From positions 2,604,001 through 2,668,000 of the forward strand of contig NZ_CP155551.1 of NCBI RefSeq assembly GCF_039679125.1: a stretch of 64,000 bases of DNA, in the 5' to 3' direction. Positions 31,127 through 43,354 of this stretch are shown here, one piece after another. The notes under the pieces are model-generated. The model was not told the origin of the DNA. It made no database searches and saw nothing but the letters and a program-made list of their open reading frames with translations. How positions within the stretch are numbered: the first letter of the stretch is position 1; each line of letters begins with the position of its first letter. The translations under genes were made by a program, and so were the position numbers. The stretch is from Blastococcus sp. HT6-4 (GTDB taxonomy: Bacteria; Actinomycetota; Actinomycetes; Mycobacteriales; Geodermatophilaceae).

Positions 31127-31918
31127 TCAGCGTCCGCCGGTGAGATCGTGCAGTCGCTGTACCTGGGCGGCGCGCTCGGCGGCGTCCTGGGTCGGGAAGT
31201 CGTTGCGCACGGCGGACCGGACCAGCGCCGCCGTCGCCCTGCTCGCCCCGACCGGGGGCGCCAGCAGGGCCGACGTGAGGTCGGCGACGGCGTCGTCCAG
31301 CTCCGCGGCGGGCACCACGGCGGTGGCCAGGCCGATCGCCTGCGCCTCGGCCGCGCCGACCGCACGTCCGGTCAGGCACATCTCCAGCGCCCGCGAGTAG
31401 CCGACCAGCTCCACGAGCGTGCTGGTCCCCGTCAGATCGGGCACGAGCCCGAGCGTGACCTCCGGCAGCCGGAGCTGGGCGTCGTCGGCCATCACCCGCA
31501 TGTCGCAGGCCAGCGCGAGCTGCGCGCCGGCGCCGATGGCGTGGCCCTGCACCGCGGCCACCGAGACGACGCCCGGCGAGCGGAGCCAGCGGAACCCGGC
31601 CTGGTAGGCCCGGATCCGCTCCTGCGCCTGCTCGACCGGCAGCCGGACGAGCTCCCCGAGACCCCCACCGCTGGTCGACGCGGTGTCGAACATGCTGCGG
31701 TCGAGGCCGGCCGAGAAGGAGCGGCCCTCGCCGCGCAGGACAACGACACGGACGTCGTCGTCGAGCGCGGCGCCGACCTCGGCCAGCGCCGACCAGGTGG
31801 CCGGCGTCTGCGCGTTCAGCTGCTCGGGGCGGTCCAGGCTGACGGTGAGGACGGCGCCGTCGCGACGCGTCCGCACCCAGCCGGACTCGGACAAGGACGT
31901 GGTGGGGTCTGCAGTCAC
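31127..31918 (-). CDS. Enoyl-CoA hydratase/isomerase-family protein
   Basis: A 263-residue crotonase-fold protein. CoA and oxyanion-hole elements are GRSFSAGLD and VQGHAIGAGAQLALACDMRV. The second acidic residue is present in RLPEVTLGLVPD. The first catalytic Glu of true hydratases (GGGCELA in the rat enzyme) is Gln here (GAGAQLA), so it may be an isomerase or another crotonase activity. It lies between the ABC exporter and a small HTH gene on the same strand. Substrate unknown. Confidence 0.87.
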   Translation of the reverse strand: MTADPTTSLSESGWVRTRRDGAVLTVSLDRPEQLNAQTPATWSALAEVGAALDDDVRVVVLRGEGRSFSAGLDRSMFDTASTSGGGLGELVRLPVEQAQERIRAYQAGFRWLRSPGVVSVAAVQGHAIGAGAQLALACDMRVMADDAQLRLPEVTLGLVPDLTGTSTLVELVGYSRALEMCLTGRAVGAAEAQAIGLATAVVPAAELDDAVADLTSALLAPPVGASRATAALVRSAVRNDFPTQDAAERAAQVQRLHDLTGGR

Positions 31919-31991
31919 GCCCCTGCCTCGCTGACGCTCGTCGGGCGCGGACCGCGCGGCGCTGTGCCTACTGGTTCGTTCGCAAGCTCAC

Positions 31992-32219
31992 TCACGTCTT
32001 CTTACTATTCCGGTTGGCCCCACCGCGACTGCGCAGCGAGGCCCCGGACTCCGACAGGAGCCGGTGCACGAACCCGTAGGACCGGTTCGTCGAGGTGGCC
32101 AGGGACCGGATGCTCTCGCCCTCGTCGTACCGCTTGCGCAGCTCGTCGGCGAGCGTGGACCGGTCCCCGCCGGTGATCCGCTTGCCCTTGCCGAGGTCCG
32201 CAGTGTTCGTGTCGGCCAT
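31992..32219 (-). CDS. Small actinobacterial helix-turn-helix protein
   Basis: A 75-residue basic protein. After a short N-terminus it reads LADELRKRYDEGESIRSLA and then TNRSYGFVHRLLSESG, a clear HTH, and ends in a basic tail (RGGANRNSKKT). This compact HTH protein is widespread in actinobacteria and is thought to bind DNA, but its targets are not established. The ATG is preceded by GGAGGGGAG. It has no ligand domain, so it may be a constitutive DNA-binding protein. Confidence 0.85.
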   Translation of the reverse strand: MADTNTADLGKGKRITGGDRSTLADELRKRYDEGESIRSLATSTNRSYGFVHRLLSESGASLRSRGGANRNSKKT

Positions 32220-32444
32220 GGCTCCCCTCCGTGTCGACCGCCGGCTGATCCGCACCGGCGCTCCCGGTGCCGCGCGGCGGCCTGTGCTGGGCTGTCGCCC
32301 TGGTGCCGCCGTCCCGTCGACCACGGCTCCCGTCAACCCATGATCACCCAACGCCCCGGGGTCGGCCACGTGAACTGTCGGCGATCTCGGCGCTCCCCCG
32401 GCGGGGAGCAGCAGCCCCGCGCCCCGTCCTGCTGTGGCTTCGCG

Positions 32445-32468
32445 TCCTGCCCCCACCTGGGGGCAGGA
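32445..32468 (-). terminator. Hairpin A of a twin pair
   Basis: Arms TCCTGCCCCC and GGGGGCAGGA form a perfect 10-bp stem with loop ACCT. It lies about 145 bases beyond the ABC-F stop and shares its core with hairpin B. Confidence 0.6.
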
Positions 32469-32506
32469 GCCGAGACGGAGCACCACCCGTCCCGGGCCGG
32501 TTTCGG

Positions 32507-32531
32507 ACCCTGCCCCCACCTGGGGCAGGGT
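32507..32531 (-). terminator. Hairpin B of a twin pair
   Basis: Arms ACCCTGCCCC and GGGGCAGGGT form a perfect 10-bp stem with a 5-base loop. The shared core CTGCCCCCACCTGGGG also occurs in hairpin A, 62 bases away, so the two are probably copies of one element. Confidence 0.6.
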
Positions 32532-32614
32532 TCGAGGTGCCGCGGAACCTACTCGTCACCCGTCGCCCGGGAGGACCACCTCGCGACCGGCACCGTCCGG
32601 TCGATCACCGGCGA

Positions 32615-34216
<1,602 letters not shown>

Positions 34217-34300
34217 TGAACCCAGGGTAGGCGCTCCCCGGCCGGACTCCGAGCGGATTGCGGGTGATTCGGGCGGCATCCCGGCGGGCACGGTGCTGCG

Positions 34301-36103
34301 GTGACCCAGGGGATGCGGACGACGCCGTCGGCGCCGGTGCCCCCGTTCCCCTACCGGAGCCGCCCACCGCAGGTCCTGCTGGCCGTCGGCGCGGTGCTGC
34401 TCGTGAGCGCCGGCGCGACGCTGGCGTCGGCCTACGGTGGGCCGGTCGTCCGGGCCGCGCTGCTGGCGCTGGCCGGAGGGGCCGCGGCCGGCTCGGTGCG
34501 GGCCGGGCGGGCGGGGTTGCGCAGCTCCGCCGAGACGTTCGCCGCCAGTGCCGCCGGTCTCGCCCTGGCCGCCGGCGACGTCGGCGCCGCCCTCACCACC
34601 GGGTCGGCGCTGGCGCTGGGCGGCGGTTTCCTCCTGCTGGGCCGGGTCTCCCCCGCGACGGCCGCCTGGCCGCTGGCGGCCTGGGTCGCGGTACAGGTGG
34701 CGGCGCTGCGCTCGCTCGACGCCGTCCCCGAGGTCGTGCGCGCCGAGCTCGTGCTGGGCGTCGCCCTCGCCGGGCTGGGTGTCGCGCTGGTCGCCCGGCC
34801 CGTCGTCGCCCGGGCGGCCGCGGTCACGACGGCGCCGTGGTGGGCGGCCGGGGTGCTCGCCGGGACCCGCCAGGCGTGGACCGCGGACGCCGGCGGGCGC
34901 TGGCTGGCCGCCGGGCTGGTGACCGCGGTGGCGGGCGGGCTGCTGCTGGCGCGGCTCCGGGAGCCCCTCGACGTGCTGCTCGGCCCGCCCCGCCTGGTCC
35001 CCGCGGTGTCGGGTGCCGTCACCGGGGCCGCCCTGGCCGGGGCCTCGGCGGCCGGGGGCCCGGTGGCCGTGGCGGTCGCGGGCTTCGTCGGCGTCCTGCT
35101 CGCGACCGTGGCCCCGGGTGAGCTCCGTGGGCGGCACCGGGGGCTGCTGCTCCCGGCGGCGCAGACCGGTGGGGTGCTGCTGGCCGCGCTCTCGATCGCC
35201 CGGCTGGTGGTGGGCGCGCACTGGTCGGCGCTGGCGCTGCTGCTCCTGCTGACCGCGGCGCCGACCGGGTGGGTGGCGGCGGCGCGTCCCGGCGACCGTC
35301 CGGTGGCTGCGCCCACCGCGGTCGGCTGCCTGGCCGGGGCGGCGCTCCTCGGGCTGCCCGCCGGCTGGGCGTCGCCCGCCGTCGTCGCGGCGGCGCTCAC
35401 CGCGCTCTACCTGCTCTCGCTGGCCGCCGCGGCGCCGCTCGCCCGGGACGCGCGGCGGGCGACGGTGATCGCGGCGGCGGCCTGCGCCGTCGTCGCCGTC
35501 CTGCTGCTCCTCGCCGGGGACGACGGCTGGCTCGCGCTGGGGCACCTGACGGTCCAGGGCATCGCGACGCTCGGCTGGGCGTGGTGGACCGGCCGCCCGG
35601 AGGGACCGGACGCCGGCGACGACGCCCCGGCCGCGTGGCGGGCCGGGGCCGCGCAGCTCGTGCTCGCCGCCTGGGTGGCCGCCGCGCTCACCGGCACCGG
35701 CGTCGTGGAGGCCTACACGCTGCCGGCGGCCGCGGGGCTCCTGCTGGCCGCGGGACGGCGGCTGGTCCGCGACGCGTCCTGGCCGGCCTGGGGACCGGGG
35801 CTGCTGACGGCTGCGGTGCCGTCGACCACCCTCGCCGTCCTGGCGTCGGACCCGGTGCGGCCGGTGCTCGTGCTGGCCCTGGCCGCCGCGGCCATGGTCG
35901 CAGGCGCCCGGGCGGGGCTCCGCGCGCCGCTCGTGGTCGGGGCGGGAACCGCGCTGGCGCTGGCCCTGGGGCTCGCGGTCCGGGCACTCCCCTGGCCGGT
36001 TGCCGCCGCCTTGGCCGTGGGCGCCGTGCTGCTGGTCGTCGGCACGCGGCGCGAGCGCACGCCGGTCGCCGGGTTCGCCGCCCGCCTCGCCGAGCTCAGG
36101 TGA
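34301..36103 (+). CDS. Large polytopic membrane protein of unknown function
   Basis: A 600-residue protein made almost entirely of membrane helices, about 16-18 in number, rich in Ala, Leu, Val and Gly. Short loops separate the helices and no catalytic motif is recognisable. The first 20 residues are Pro-rich (PSAPVPPFPYRSRPP). Its general shape resembles large actinobacterial hypothetical membrane proteins, but I cannot name a family. The GTG at 34301 was chosen; an ATG 12 bases later is possible. It diverges from the ABC-F gene. Confidence 0.75.
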   Translation: MTQGMRTTPSAPVPPFPYRSRPPQVLLAVGAVLLVSAGATLASAYGGPVVRAALLALAGGAAAGSVRAGRAGLRSSAETFAASAAGLALAAGDVGAALTTGSALALGGGFLLLGRVSPATAAWPLAAWVAVQVAALRSLDAVPEVVRAELVLGVALAGLGVALVARPVVARAAAVTTAPWWAAGVLAGTRQAWTADAGGRWLAAGLVTAVAGGLLLARLREPLDVLLGPPRLVPAVSGAVTGAALAGASAAGGPVAVAVAGFVGVLLATVAPGELRGRHRGLLLPAAQTGGVLLAALSIARLVVGAHWSALALLLLLTAAPTGWVAAARPGDRPVAAPTAVGCLAGAALLGLPAGWASPAVVAAALTALYLLSLAAAAPLARDARRATVIAAAACAVVAVLLLLAGDDGWLALGHLTVQGIATLGWAWWTGRPEGPDAGDDAPAAWRAGAAQLVLAAWVAAALTGTGVVEAYTLPAAAGLLLAAGRRLVRDASWPAWGPGLLTAAVPSTTLAVLASDPVRPVLVLALAAAAMVAGARAGLRAPLVVGAGTALALALGLAVRALPWPVAAALAVGAVLLVVGTRRERTPVAGFAARLAELR

Positions 36104-36128
36104 GTGCGAGCCGGCCAGAAGACGACGA

Positions 36129-36177
36129 TGTCCCTGAGCCGGCCGTTCCGGCATCCGGAACGGCCGCCTCAGGGACA
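36129..36177. terminator. Strong bidirectional terminator
   Basis: TGTCCCTGAG plus GGCCGTTCCGG pair with CCGGAACGGCC plus CTCAGGGACA, giving a stem of about 23 bp with one mismatch and a 3-base loop (cat). It lies exactly between the convergent membrane-protein gene and the suf operon end. Confidence 0.9.
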
Positions 36178-36198
36178 ACGGGCGCTGAAGGAGCTGCG

Positions 36199-36603
36199 TT
36201 ACACCCGGAAGCCGAGGGCGCGCAGCTGCTCGCGGCCGTCGTCGGTGATCTTGTCCGGACCCCACGGCGGCATCCAGACCCAGTTGATCCGGATGTCGTC
36301 GACCAGCCCGGGGCCGGGGCCGCCGGTGAGCGCCTGGCGGGCCTGGTCCTCGATGACGTCGGTCAGCGGGCAGGCCGCCGAGGTCAGGGTCATGTCGATG
36401 ATCGCGACGCTGGTGTCACCGTTGCTGTCGTCGACGTCCATGCCGTAGACGAGGCCCAGGTCGACGACGTTGACCCCCAGCTCGGGGTCGACGACGTCGC
36501 GCATGGCCTCCTCGAGGTCCTCGATCAGCGCCGACTTGTAGGCCGGCAGGTCGCCCGGCGCGCCGTCGGTCGCGGGCGTCGCGTTCTCGGTGGTCTCGCT
36601 CAT
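36199..36603 (-). CDS. sufT: SufT/MIP18-like metal-sulfur cluster assembly factor
   Basis: A 134-residue protein with a DUF59/MIP18 domain: MRDVVDPELGVNVVDLGLVY and MTLTSAACPLTDVI with the conserved Cys, then WVWMPPWGPDKIT. It helps place Fe-S clusters on target proteins. It is the last gene of the suf operon, its ATG overlapping the sufU stop. The first 25 residues are variable and acidic. Confidence 0.92.
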   Translation of the reverse strand: MSETTENATPATDGAPGDLPAYKSALIEDLEEAMRDVVDPELGVNVVDLGLVYGMDVDDSNGDTSVAIIDMTLTSAACPLTDVIEDQARQALTGGPGPGLVDDIRINWVWMPPWGPDKITDDGREQLRALGFRV

Positions 36604-37085
36604 GGGTTGCTGCCTCCGGTCTGGTGGGCGGACAGGGCCCGGGCGGACGCGTCCTTGAGGGCCATCCAGCTCATCAGCGCGCACTTGATCCGCGCCGGGT
36701 ACTTGGACACCCCGGCGAACGCGACGGCGTCCTCCAGCTCGTCCTCGAGCTTCTCGGCCACCGCGGGGTCGCCCTTGGCCTGCATCAGGGTCATGAAGTG
36801 CTCGCCGGCCTCCAGCGCCTCGGTCACGCGCTTGCCGACCACGAGGTCGTACATCGCCGAGACCGACGCCTGGCTGATCGAGCAGCCCATGCCCTCGTAG
36901 GACACGTCCGACAGGACGGAGTCACCGGTGGCGTCGTCATGGATCTTCACGCGCAGGGTCACCTCGTCACCGCAGGTCGGGTTGACGTGGTGCACCTCGG
37001 CGTCGAACGGGTCGCGCAGACCGCGTCCGTGCGGGTTCTTGTAGTGGTCCAGGATGATCTCCTGGTACATCGACTCCAGCTGCAT
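36600..37085 (-). CDS. sufU: SufU sulfur-transfer protein
   Basis: A 161-residue IscU-like protein. Zinc/sulfur ligands are Cys38 (NPTCGD), Asp40, Cys68 (GMGCSIS) and Cys135 (RIKCALMSW). The insertion between Cys68 and Cys135 (EALEAGEHF and following) is the SufU-type one. It takes persulfide from SufS and passes it to the SufBCD scaffold. It starts 13 bases after sufS and overlaps sufT. Confidence 0.95.
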   Translation of the reverse strand: MQLESMYQEIILDHYKNPHGRGLRDPFDAEVHHVNPTCGDEVTLRVKIHDDATGDSVLSDVSYEGMGCSISQASVSAMYDLVVGKRVTEALEAGEHFMTLMQAKGDPAVAEKLEDELEDAVAFAGVSKYPARIKCALMSWMALKDASARALSAHQTGGSNP

Positions 37086-37098
37086 CAGCGCATCGACC

Positions 37099-39182
<2,084 letters not shown>

Positions 39183-39197
39183 TTCTCTTCTCGCTCC

Positions 39198-39563
39198 TCA
39201 GTTGCCGGCCGCGCGGGGAAGGGCGTCGTCGGACACGGCGCTTGCTTCCGTGTCGACGAGCACGTCCTCCCCTTCCACGCGTACGGGGTAGACGTCGACC
39301 GGCTCGGTGGCCGGCAGGTTGGTGGGTTCGCCCGTGCGCAGGTCGAAGCACGAGCCGTGCAGGAAGCACTCGATGGTGGGGGCGCCCGCGAAGATCTCGA
39401 CGTCGCCGTCGGTCAGCGGCACGTCGGCGTGCGAGCACCGGTCCTCGAGGGCGTAGACCTGACCCTCGAACCGGACGACCGCGACGTCGACGTCGGCCAG
39501 CTCCACCCGCAAGGACCCGTTCTCGGGGACCTCGGAGAGCGCGCAGACCCGCTCGAACGCCAT
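39198..39563 (-). CDS. Rieske-type ferredoxin-like protein
   Basis: A 121-residue protein with an intact Rieske [2Fe-2S] motif: Cys43-x-His45 (DRCSHADVPL) and Cys66-x2-His69 (CFLHGSCFD). It resembles the ferredoxin components of non-heme oxygenases. Its place between sufD and sufC is a recurrent actinobacterial arrangement, suggesting an electron-transfer role in cluster assembly. It starts 2 bases after the sufD stop. Confidence 0.93.
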   Translation of the reverse strand: MAFERVCALSEVPENGSLRVELADVDVAVVRFEGQVYALEDRCSHADVPLTDGDVEIFAGAPTIECFLHGSCFDLRTGEPTNLPATEPVDVYPVRVEGEDVLVDTEASAVSDDALPRAAGN

Positions 39564-39565
39564 GG

Positions 39566-40882
39566 TCAGGCCACCTCGACCGGCTGCTCGTCCAGGCCGG
39601 GCAGCGCGCCCAGGCGGGCGTCGATGGTGGCCATCAGCCGGTCCTGCAGCTCGTTCACGCCGATGTGCTGGACGACGTCGGCGAAGAAGCCGCGCACCAC
39701 CAGACGGCGGGCGGTCTCGGCGTCGATGCCCCGCGAGCACAGGTAGAACAGCTGCTCGTCGTCGAACCGGCCGGTGGCGCTGGCGTGGCCGGCGCCGACG
39801 ATCTCGCCGGTCTCGATCTCCAGGTTCGGCACCGAGTCGGCGCGGGCGCCGTCGGTGAGCACGAGGTTCCGGTTGAGCTCGTAGGTCTCGGTGCCCGTCG
39901 CCGCGGGACGGATGCGGACGTCGCCGATCCAGACCGTGCGCGCACCCTCGCCCTGCAGCGCGCCCTTGTAGAGCACGTTGCTGGTGCAGTTGGGCACCGC
40001 GTGGTCGACCCACAGGCGGTGCTCCTGGTGCTGTGTCTCGTCGGAGAAGTAGACGCCGAAGAGCTCCGCGCTGCCGCCGGGGCCGGCGTACTGCACGTTG
40101 CTGACCAGGCGGACGAGGTCGCCGCCGAGGGTGACCACGATCTGCTTGAACGTGGCGTCCCGGCCGACGACGGCGTCGTACTGGCCGCCGTGGACGGCGC
40201 CGGGCGCCCAGTCCTGCACGGACACGAGGGTGACCTGCGCGCCGTCGCCGACGAGCACGGTGACGCCACCGGCGTAGCGGGCCAGGCCGGTGTGGTCCAG
40301 GACGACGGTCGCCTTCGCGAACGCGCCGACCTCGACGACCAGCTGACCCCAGACGACGTCGTCCGAGCCGGTGCCGGCCAGGCCGAGGGTCACCGGGCGG
40401 TCGAGCTGGGCCTCCTGCGCCACGCGGACGACGGCGGCGCCGCCGCTGCGCTGCCGCGCCAGGGCGGCCAGCCGGTCGACCGGGTCGGGCAGGCCCTTGA
40501 GCAGCGGGTCGCCGGCCTCGACGCTGGTCAGCTCGACGCCCTCGGGCAGGTCGGGAGTCCAGGTCAGGTGGGCGTCGGACGGGGCGCCGTCCAGCAGGGG
40601 ACGGATCCGCTTCATCGGCGTGAAGCGCCACGTCTCCTCGCGCCCCGTGGGCACGCCGAAGGCGTCCGGGTCGGTGGAGGTGAACCGCTCGGCAGGCGAG
40701 CCGGTCGGGGTCGGGCCACCGTGCGAGTGCGCACCCGGGGCGGCCTCACCCGCGGCGCCCGTGTCGGACGCCGGGGTGGTGGGCGGGCCCGCCTGCGCGC
40801 CCACGCCCGGAGCGAAGAGCTCCGAGGCGAGGGTCGCCGGCTGGGTGGTGAGGTCGGTCGTGCCGGTGTTCTGGTCGGTCAT
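39566..40882 (-). CDS. sufD: SufD scaffold subunit
   Basis: A 438-residue SufB/SufD-fold protein. The right-handed beta-helix core includes GAFAKATVVLDHTG and VWIGDVRIRPAA, and the C-terminus has ASATGRFDDEQLFYLCSRG. It forms the SufBC2D complex. The first 70 residues are a Pro/Gly/Ala-rich extension. The ATG overlaps the sufB stop by one base. Confidence 0.95.
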   Translation of the reverse strand: MTDQNTGTTDLTTQPATLASELFAPGVGAQAGPPTTPASDTGAAGEAAPGAHSHGGPTPTGSPAERFTSTDPDAFGVPTGREETWRFTPMKRIRPLLDGAPSDAHLTWTPDLPEGVELTSVEAGDPLLKGLPDPVDRLAALARQRSGGAAVVRVAQEAQLDRPVTLGLAGTGSDDVVWGQLVVEVGAFAKATVVLDHTGLARYAGGVTVLVGDGAQVTLVSVQDWAPGAVHGGQYDAVVGRDATFKQIVVTLGGDLVRLVSNVQYAGPGGSAELFGVYFSDETQHQEHRLWVDHAVPNCTSNVLYKGALQGEGARTVWIGDVRIRPAATGTETYELNRNLVLTDGARADSVPNLEIETGEIVGAGHASATGRFDDEQLFYLCSRGIDAETARRLVVRGFFADVVQHIGVNELQDRLMATIDARLGALPGLDEQPVEVA

Positions 40883-42321
40883 CAGCCGACGGCACCTTCC
40901 ATCTGCAGTTCGATGAGCCGGTTCAGCTCGAGGGCGTACTCCATGGGCAGCTCGCGGGCGATCGGCTCCACGAAGCCGCGCACCACCATCGCCATGGCCT
41001 CGTCCTCGGAGAGGCCGCGGCTCATGAGGTAGAAGAGCTGGTCCTCGCTGACCCGCGAGACGGTCGCCTCATGCCCCATCGAGACGTCGTCCTCGCGGAC
41101 GTCGACGTAGGGGTAGGTGTCCGACCGGCTGATCGTGTCGACCAGCAGCGCGTCGCACTTGACCGTCGACTTCGAGCCGTACGCGCCCTCGTCGACCTGG
41201 ACCAGGCCGCGGTAGGAGGTGCGGCCACCACCGCGCGCCACCGACTTCGACACGATGGTCGAGGAGGTGTGCGGCGCGGCGTGCACCATCTTGGCGCCGG
41301 CGTCCTGGTGCTGGCCCTCGCCGGCGAAGGCGATCGAGAGCACCTCGCCCTTGGCGTGCTCGCCGGTCATCCAGACCGCCGGGTACTTCATGGTCACCTT
41401 GGAGCCGAGGTTGCCGTCGACCCACTCCATGGTCGCGCCCTCGTGGGCCACGGCCCGCTTGGTGACCAGGTTGTAGACGTTGTTCGACCAGTTCTGGATG
41501 GTCGTGTACCGGCAGCGCGCGTTCTTCTTGACGATGATCTCGACGACCGCGGAGTGCAGCGAGTCGCTCTTGTAGATCGGCGCGGTGCAGCCCTCGACGT
41601 AGTGCACGTAGGCGCCCTCGTCGACGATGATCAGCGTCCGCTCGAACTGGCCCATGTTCTCGGTGTTGATCCGGAAGTAGGCCTGCAGCGGGATCTCGAC
41701 GTGCACGCCCTTCGGCACGTAGATGAACGAGCCGCCGGACCAGACCGCGGTGTTCAGCGCGGCGAACTTGTTGTCGCCGGAGGGGATCACCGAGCCGAAG
41801 TACTCCTGGAAGATCTCCGGGTGCTCCTTGAGCGCCGAGTCGGTGTCCAGGAAGAGCACGCCCTGGTCCTCCAGCTCCTTCTGGATCTGGTGGTAGACGA
41901 CCTCGGACTCGTACTGCGCGGCGACACCGGAGACCAGGCGCTGCTTCTCGGCCTCGGGGATACCGAGCCGGTCGTAGGTGTTCTTGATGTCGTCGGGCAG
42001 GTCCTCCCACGAGGTCGCCTGGGCCTCGGTGGAGCGCACGAAGTACTTGATGTTCTGGAAGTCGATGCCGGAGAGGTCCGACCCCCAGTCGGGCATCGGC
42101 TTGCGGCCGAACAGCTTGAGGGCCTTGAGGCGGCGCTCGAGCATCCACTCGGGCTCGCTCTTGCGGGCCGAGATGTCGCGGACGACGTCCTCATCGACCC
42201 CGCGGCGGGCCGAGGCGCCGGCGACGTCGGCGTCCGCCCAGCCGTACTCGTACCGGCCGAGCTGGTCGATCTGCTCGTCCTGCGTCAGGGGCGTGCTCAC
42301 CGGCTGCTGCGTGCTCGTCAT
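40882..42321 (-). CDS. sufB: SufB scaffold subunit
   Basis: A 479-residue scaffold on which [4Fe-4S] clusters are built. Conserved segments include [56 protein letters not shown] and [20 protein letters not shown]. No intein is present, unlike in mycobacteria. It overlaps the sufR stop and is the first structural gene of the operon. Confidence 0.97.
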   Translation of the reverse strand: MTSTQQPVSTPLTQDEQIDQLGRYEYGWADADVAGASARRGVDEDVVRDISARKSEPEWMLERRLKALKLFGRKPMPDWGSDLSGIDFQNIKYFVRSTEAQATSWEDLPDDIKNTYDRLGIPEAEKQRLVSGVAAQYESEVVYHQIQKELEDQGVLFLDTDSALKEHPEIFQEYFGSVIPSGDNKFAALNTAVWSGGSFIYVPKGVHVEIPLQAYFRINTENMGQFERTLIIVDEGAYVHYVEGCTAPIYKSDSLHSAVVEIIVKKNARCRYTTIQNWSNNVYNLVTKRAVAHEGATMEWVDGNLGSKVTMKYPAVWMTGEHAKGEVLSIAFAGEGQHQDAGAKMVHAAPHTSSTIVSKSVARGGGRTSYRGLVQVDEGAYGSKSTVKCDALLVDTISRSDTYPYVDVREDDVSMGHEATVSRVSEDQLFYLMSRGLSEDEAMAMVVRGFVEPIARELPMEYALELNRLIELQMEGAVG

Positions 42322-43169
42322 GCGGGCGTCCTCTCCCGGTCGTTCGTGGGGGTGGTGGTGCTGGACGGTGCGGTGCGCTCCCGGGCGGGCCGGGACGCTC
42401 CTCGCTCACCGGGTACAGGGCGTGCGGGGGCCGATCTGTTCCCCGCACGGGTGTGGTCCCGGCCGCTGGGCCGGGTCCCGGGCACCAGCGGCCCCGGGAT
42501 GTGGGTGGTGCAGATCCCGTCGCCGTGGGCGATGGTGGCCAGCCGCTGCACGTGGGTTCCCACGAGGCGGCCGATCACCGCGGTCTCGGCCTCGCACAGC
42601 TGGGGGAACTCCGCCGCGACGTGCGCCACCGGGCAGTGGTGCTGACAGAGCTGCCCCCCGCCGGAGATCGCCGAGGCGTTGGCAGCGTAGCCCTCGGCGG
42701 TGAGCGCGGCCGCGAGCACCTGGGCCCGGTCGACCGGCTCCCCCGTACTGGCGTGGACGGCCGACTCGACGGCGTCGGAGCACCGCTGCTCGAGGCCGGC
42801 CAGCTGCTGCTCGGCCACCGCGCGGACCGCGTCCGGCCCACCGGCGCCGGCGACGTACCGCAGGGCGGTCAGCGCCAGGTCGTCGTAGGCGTGCGGGAAC
42901 GCCGAGCGACCGGCGTCGGTGAGGTGGAACCGGCGGGCGGGCCGGCCGCGGCCGCGGTGCGCGTCGCGCCCCAGCCGCTCCTCCACCCGGCCGCCGGCCA
43001 GCAGCGCGTCCAGGTGCCGGCGCACGGCGGCCGCGGAGATGCCGAGGCGGCCGGCCAGCTCCGTCGCGGTCTGCGGCCCGTGCTCCAGGAGCAGGGAGGT
43101 CACGCGGTCGCGGGTACGCCCGTCGTCGGCAGGCGCCGACGGCCGGAGGCGTGCCGCGATGGATTCCAC
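42318..43169 (-). CDS. sufR: SufR iron-sulfur-dependent repressor of the suf operon
   Basis: A 283-residue winged-helix regulator. The DNA-binding part is [20 protein letters not shown]. Four Cys residues suited to hold a [4Fe-4S] cluster are Cys175 and Cys179 (CQHHC), Cys192 (LCEAE) and Cys220 (DGICTTH). The last 55 residues are an extra Pro/Arg/Thr-rich tail. Known mycobacterial and streptomycete SufR proteins repress suf when loaded with cluster. The GTG start overlaps a SufR-type operator. Confidence 0.95.
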   Translation of the reverse strand: MESIAARLRPSAPADDGRTRDRVTSLLLEHGPQTATELAGRLGISAAAVRRHLDALLAGGRVEERLGRDAHRGRGRPARRFHLTDAGRSAFPHAYDDLALTALRYVAGAGGPDAVRAVAEQQLAGLEQRCSDAVESAVHASTGEPVDRAQVLAAALTAEGYAANASAISGGGQLCQHHCPVAHVAAEFPQLCEAETAVIGRLVGTHVQRLATIAHGDGICTTHIPGPLVPGTRPSGRDHTRAGNRSAPARPVPGERGASRPARERTAPSSTTTPTNDRERTPA

Positions 43170-43180
43170 AACACGAGTGT
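43166..43180 (-). promoter_or_regulatory. Probable SufR operator overlapping the sufR start codon
   Basis: On the minus strand ACACT-CGTGT-TGTGG runs from 43180 to 43166. It matches the mycobacterial SufR box as I recall it (ACACT-N5-TGTGA) except for the last base. The right half contains the GTG start codon. TAGGAC at 43186-43181 may be the -10 box, implying a leader of only a few bases and autoregulation by promoter occlusion. Confidence 0.6.
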
Positions 43181-43354
43181 GTCCTATTTCGAGGGGGCCG
43201 CAAGCAAGGTCGACCTAAGAACGGGTCTCCCGGCCGCCTCCCGTGAGCAGGGTCACCACGGGCCGGTGACGCTCCTCACCGACGGGCCGGGGCGCCCGTG
43301 ACCAACGCGGCCGTCGTCCCCTGCCCGGCGCGGAGGAGCGCCTAGCATCGACCC

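Larger units (their letters stand above)
32220..32614. other. 395-bp intergenic region: HTH promoter side and twin hairpins
   Basis: No gene is supported here. The left part holds the leader of the small HTH gene. The right part holds two near-identical hairpins at 32445-32468 and 32507-32531 that lie downstream of the leftward ABC-F gene. No clear promoter box is visible. Confidence 0.6.

Noticed and set aside
40882-42321. Intein in sufB
   Set aside because: Mycobacterial sufB often has one, but this gene has the normal uninterrupted 479-residue length.
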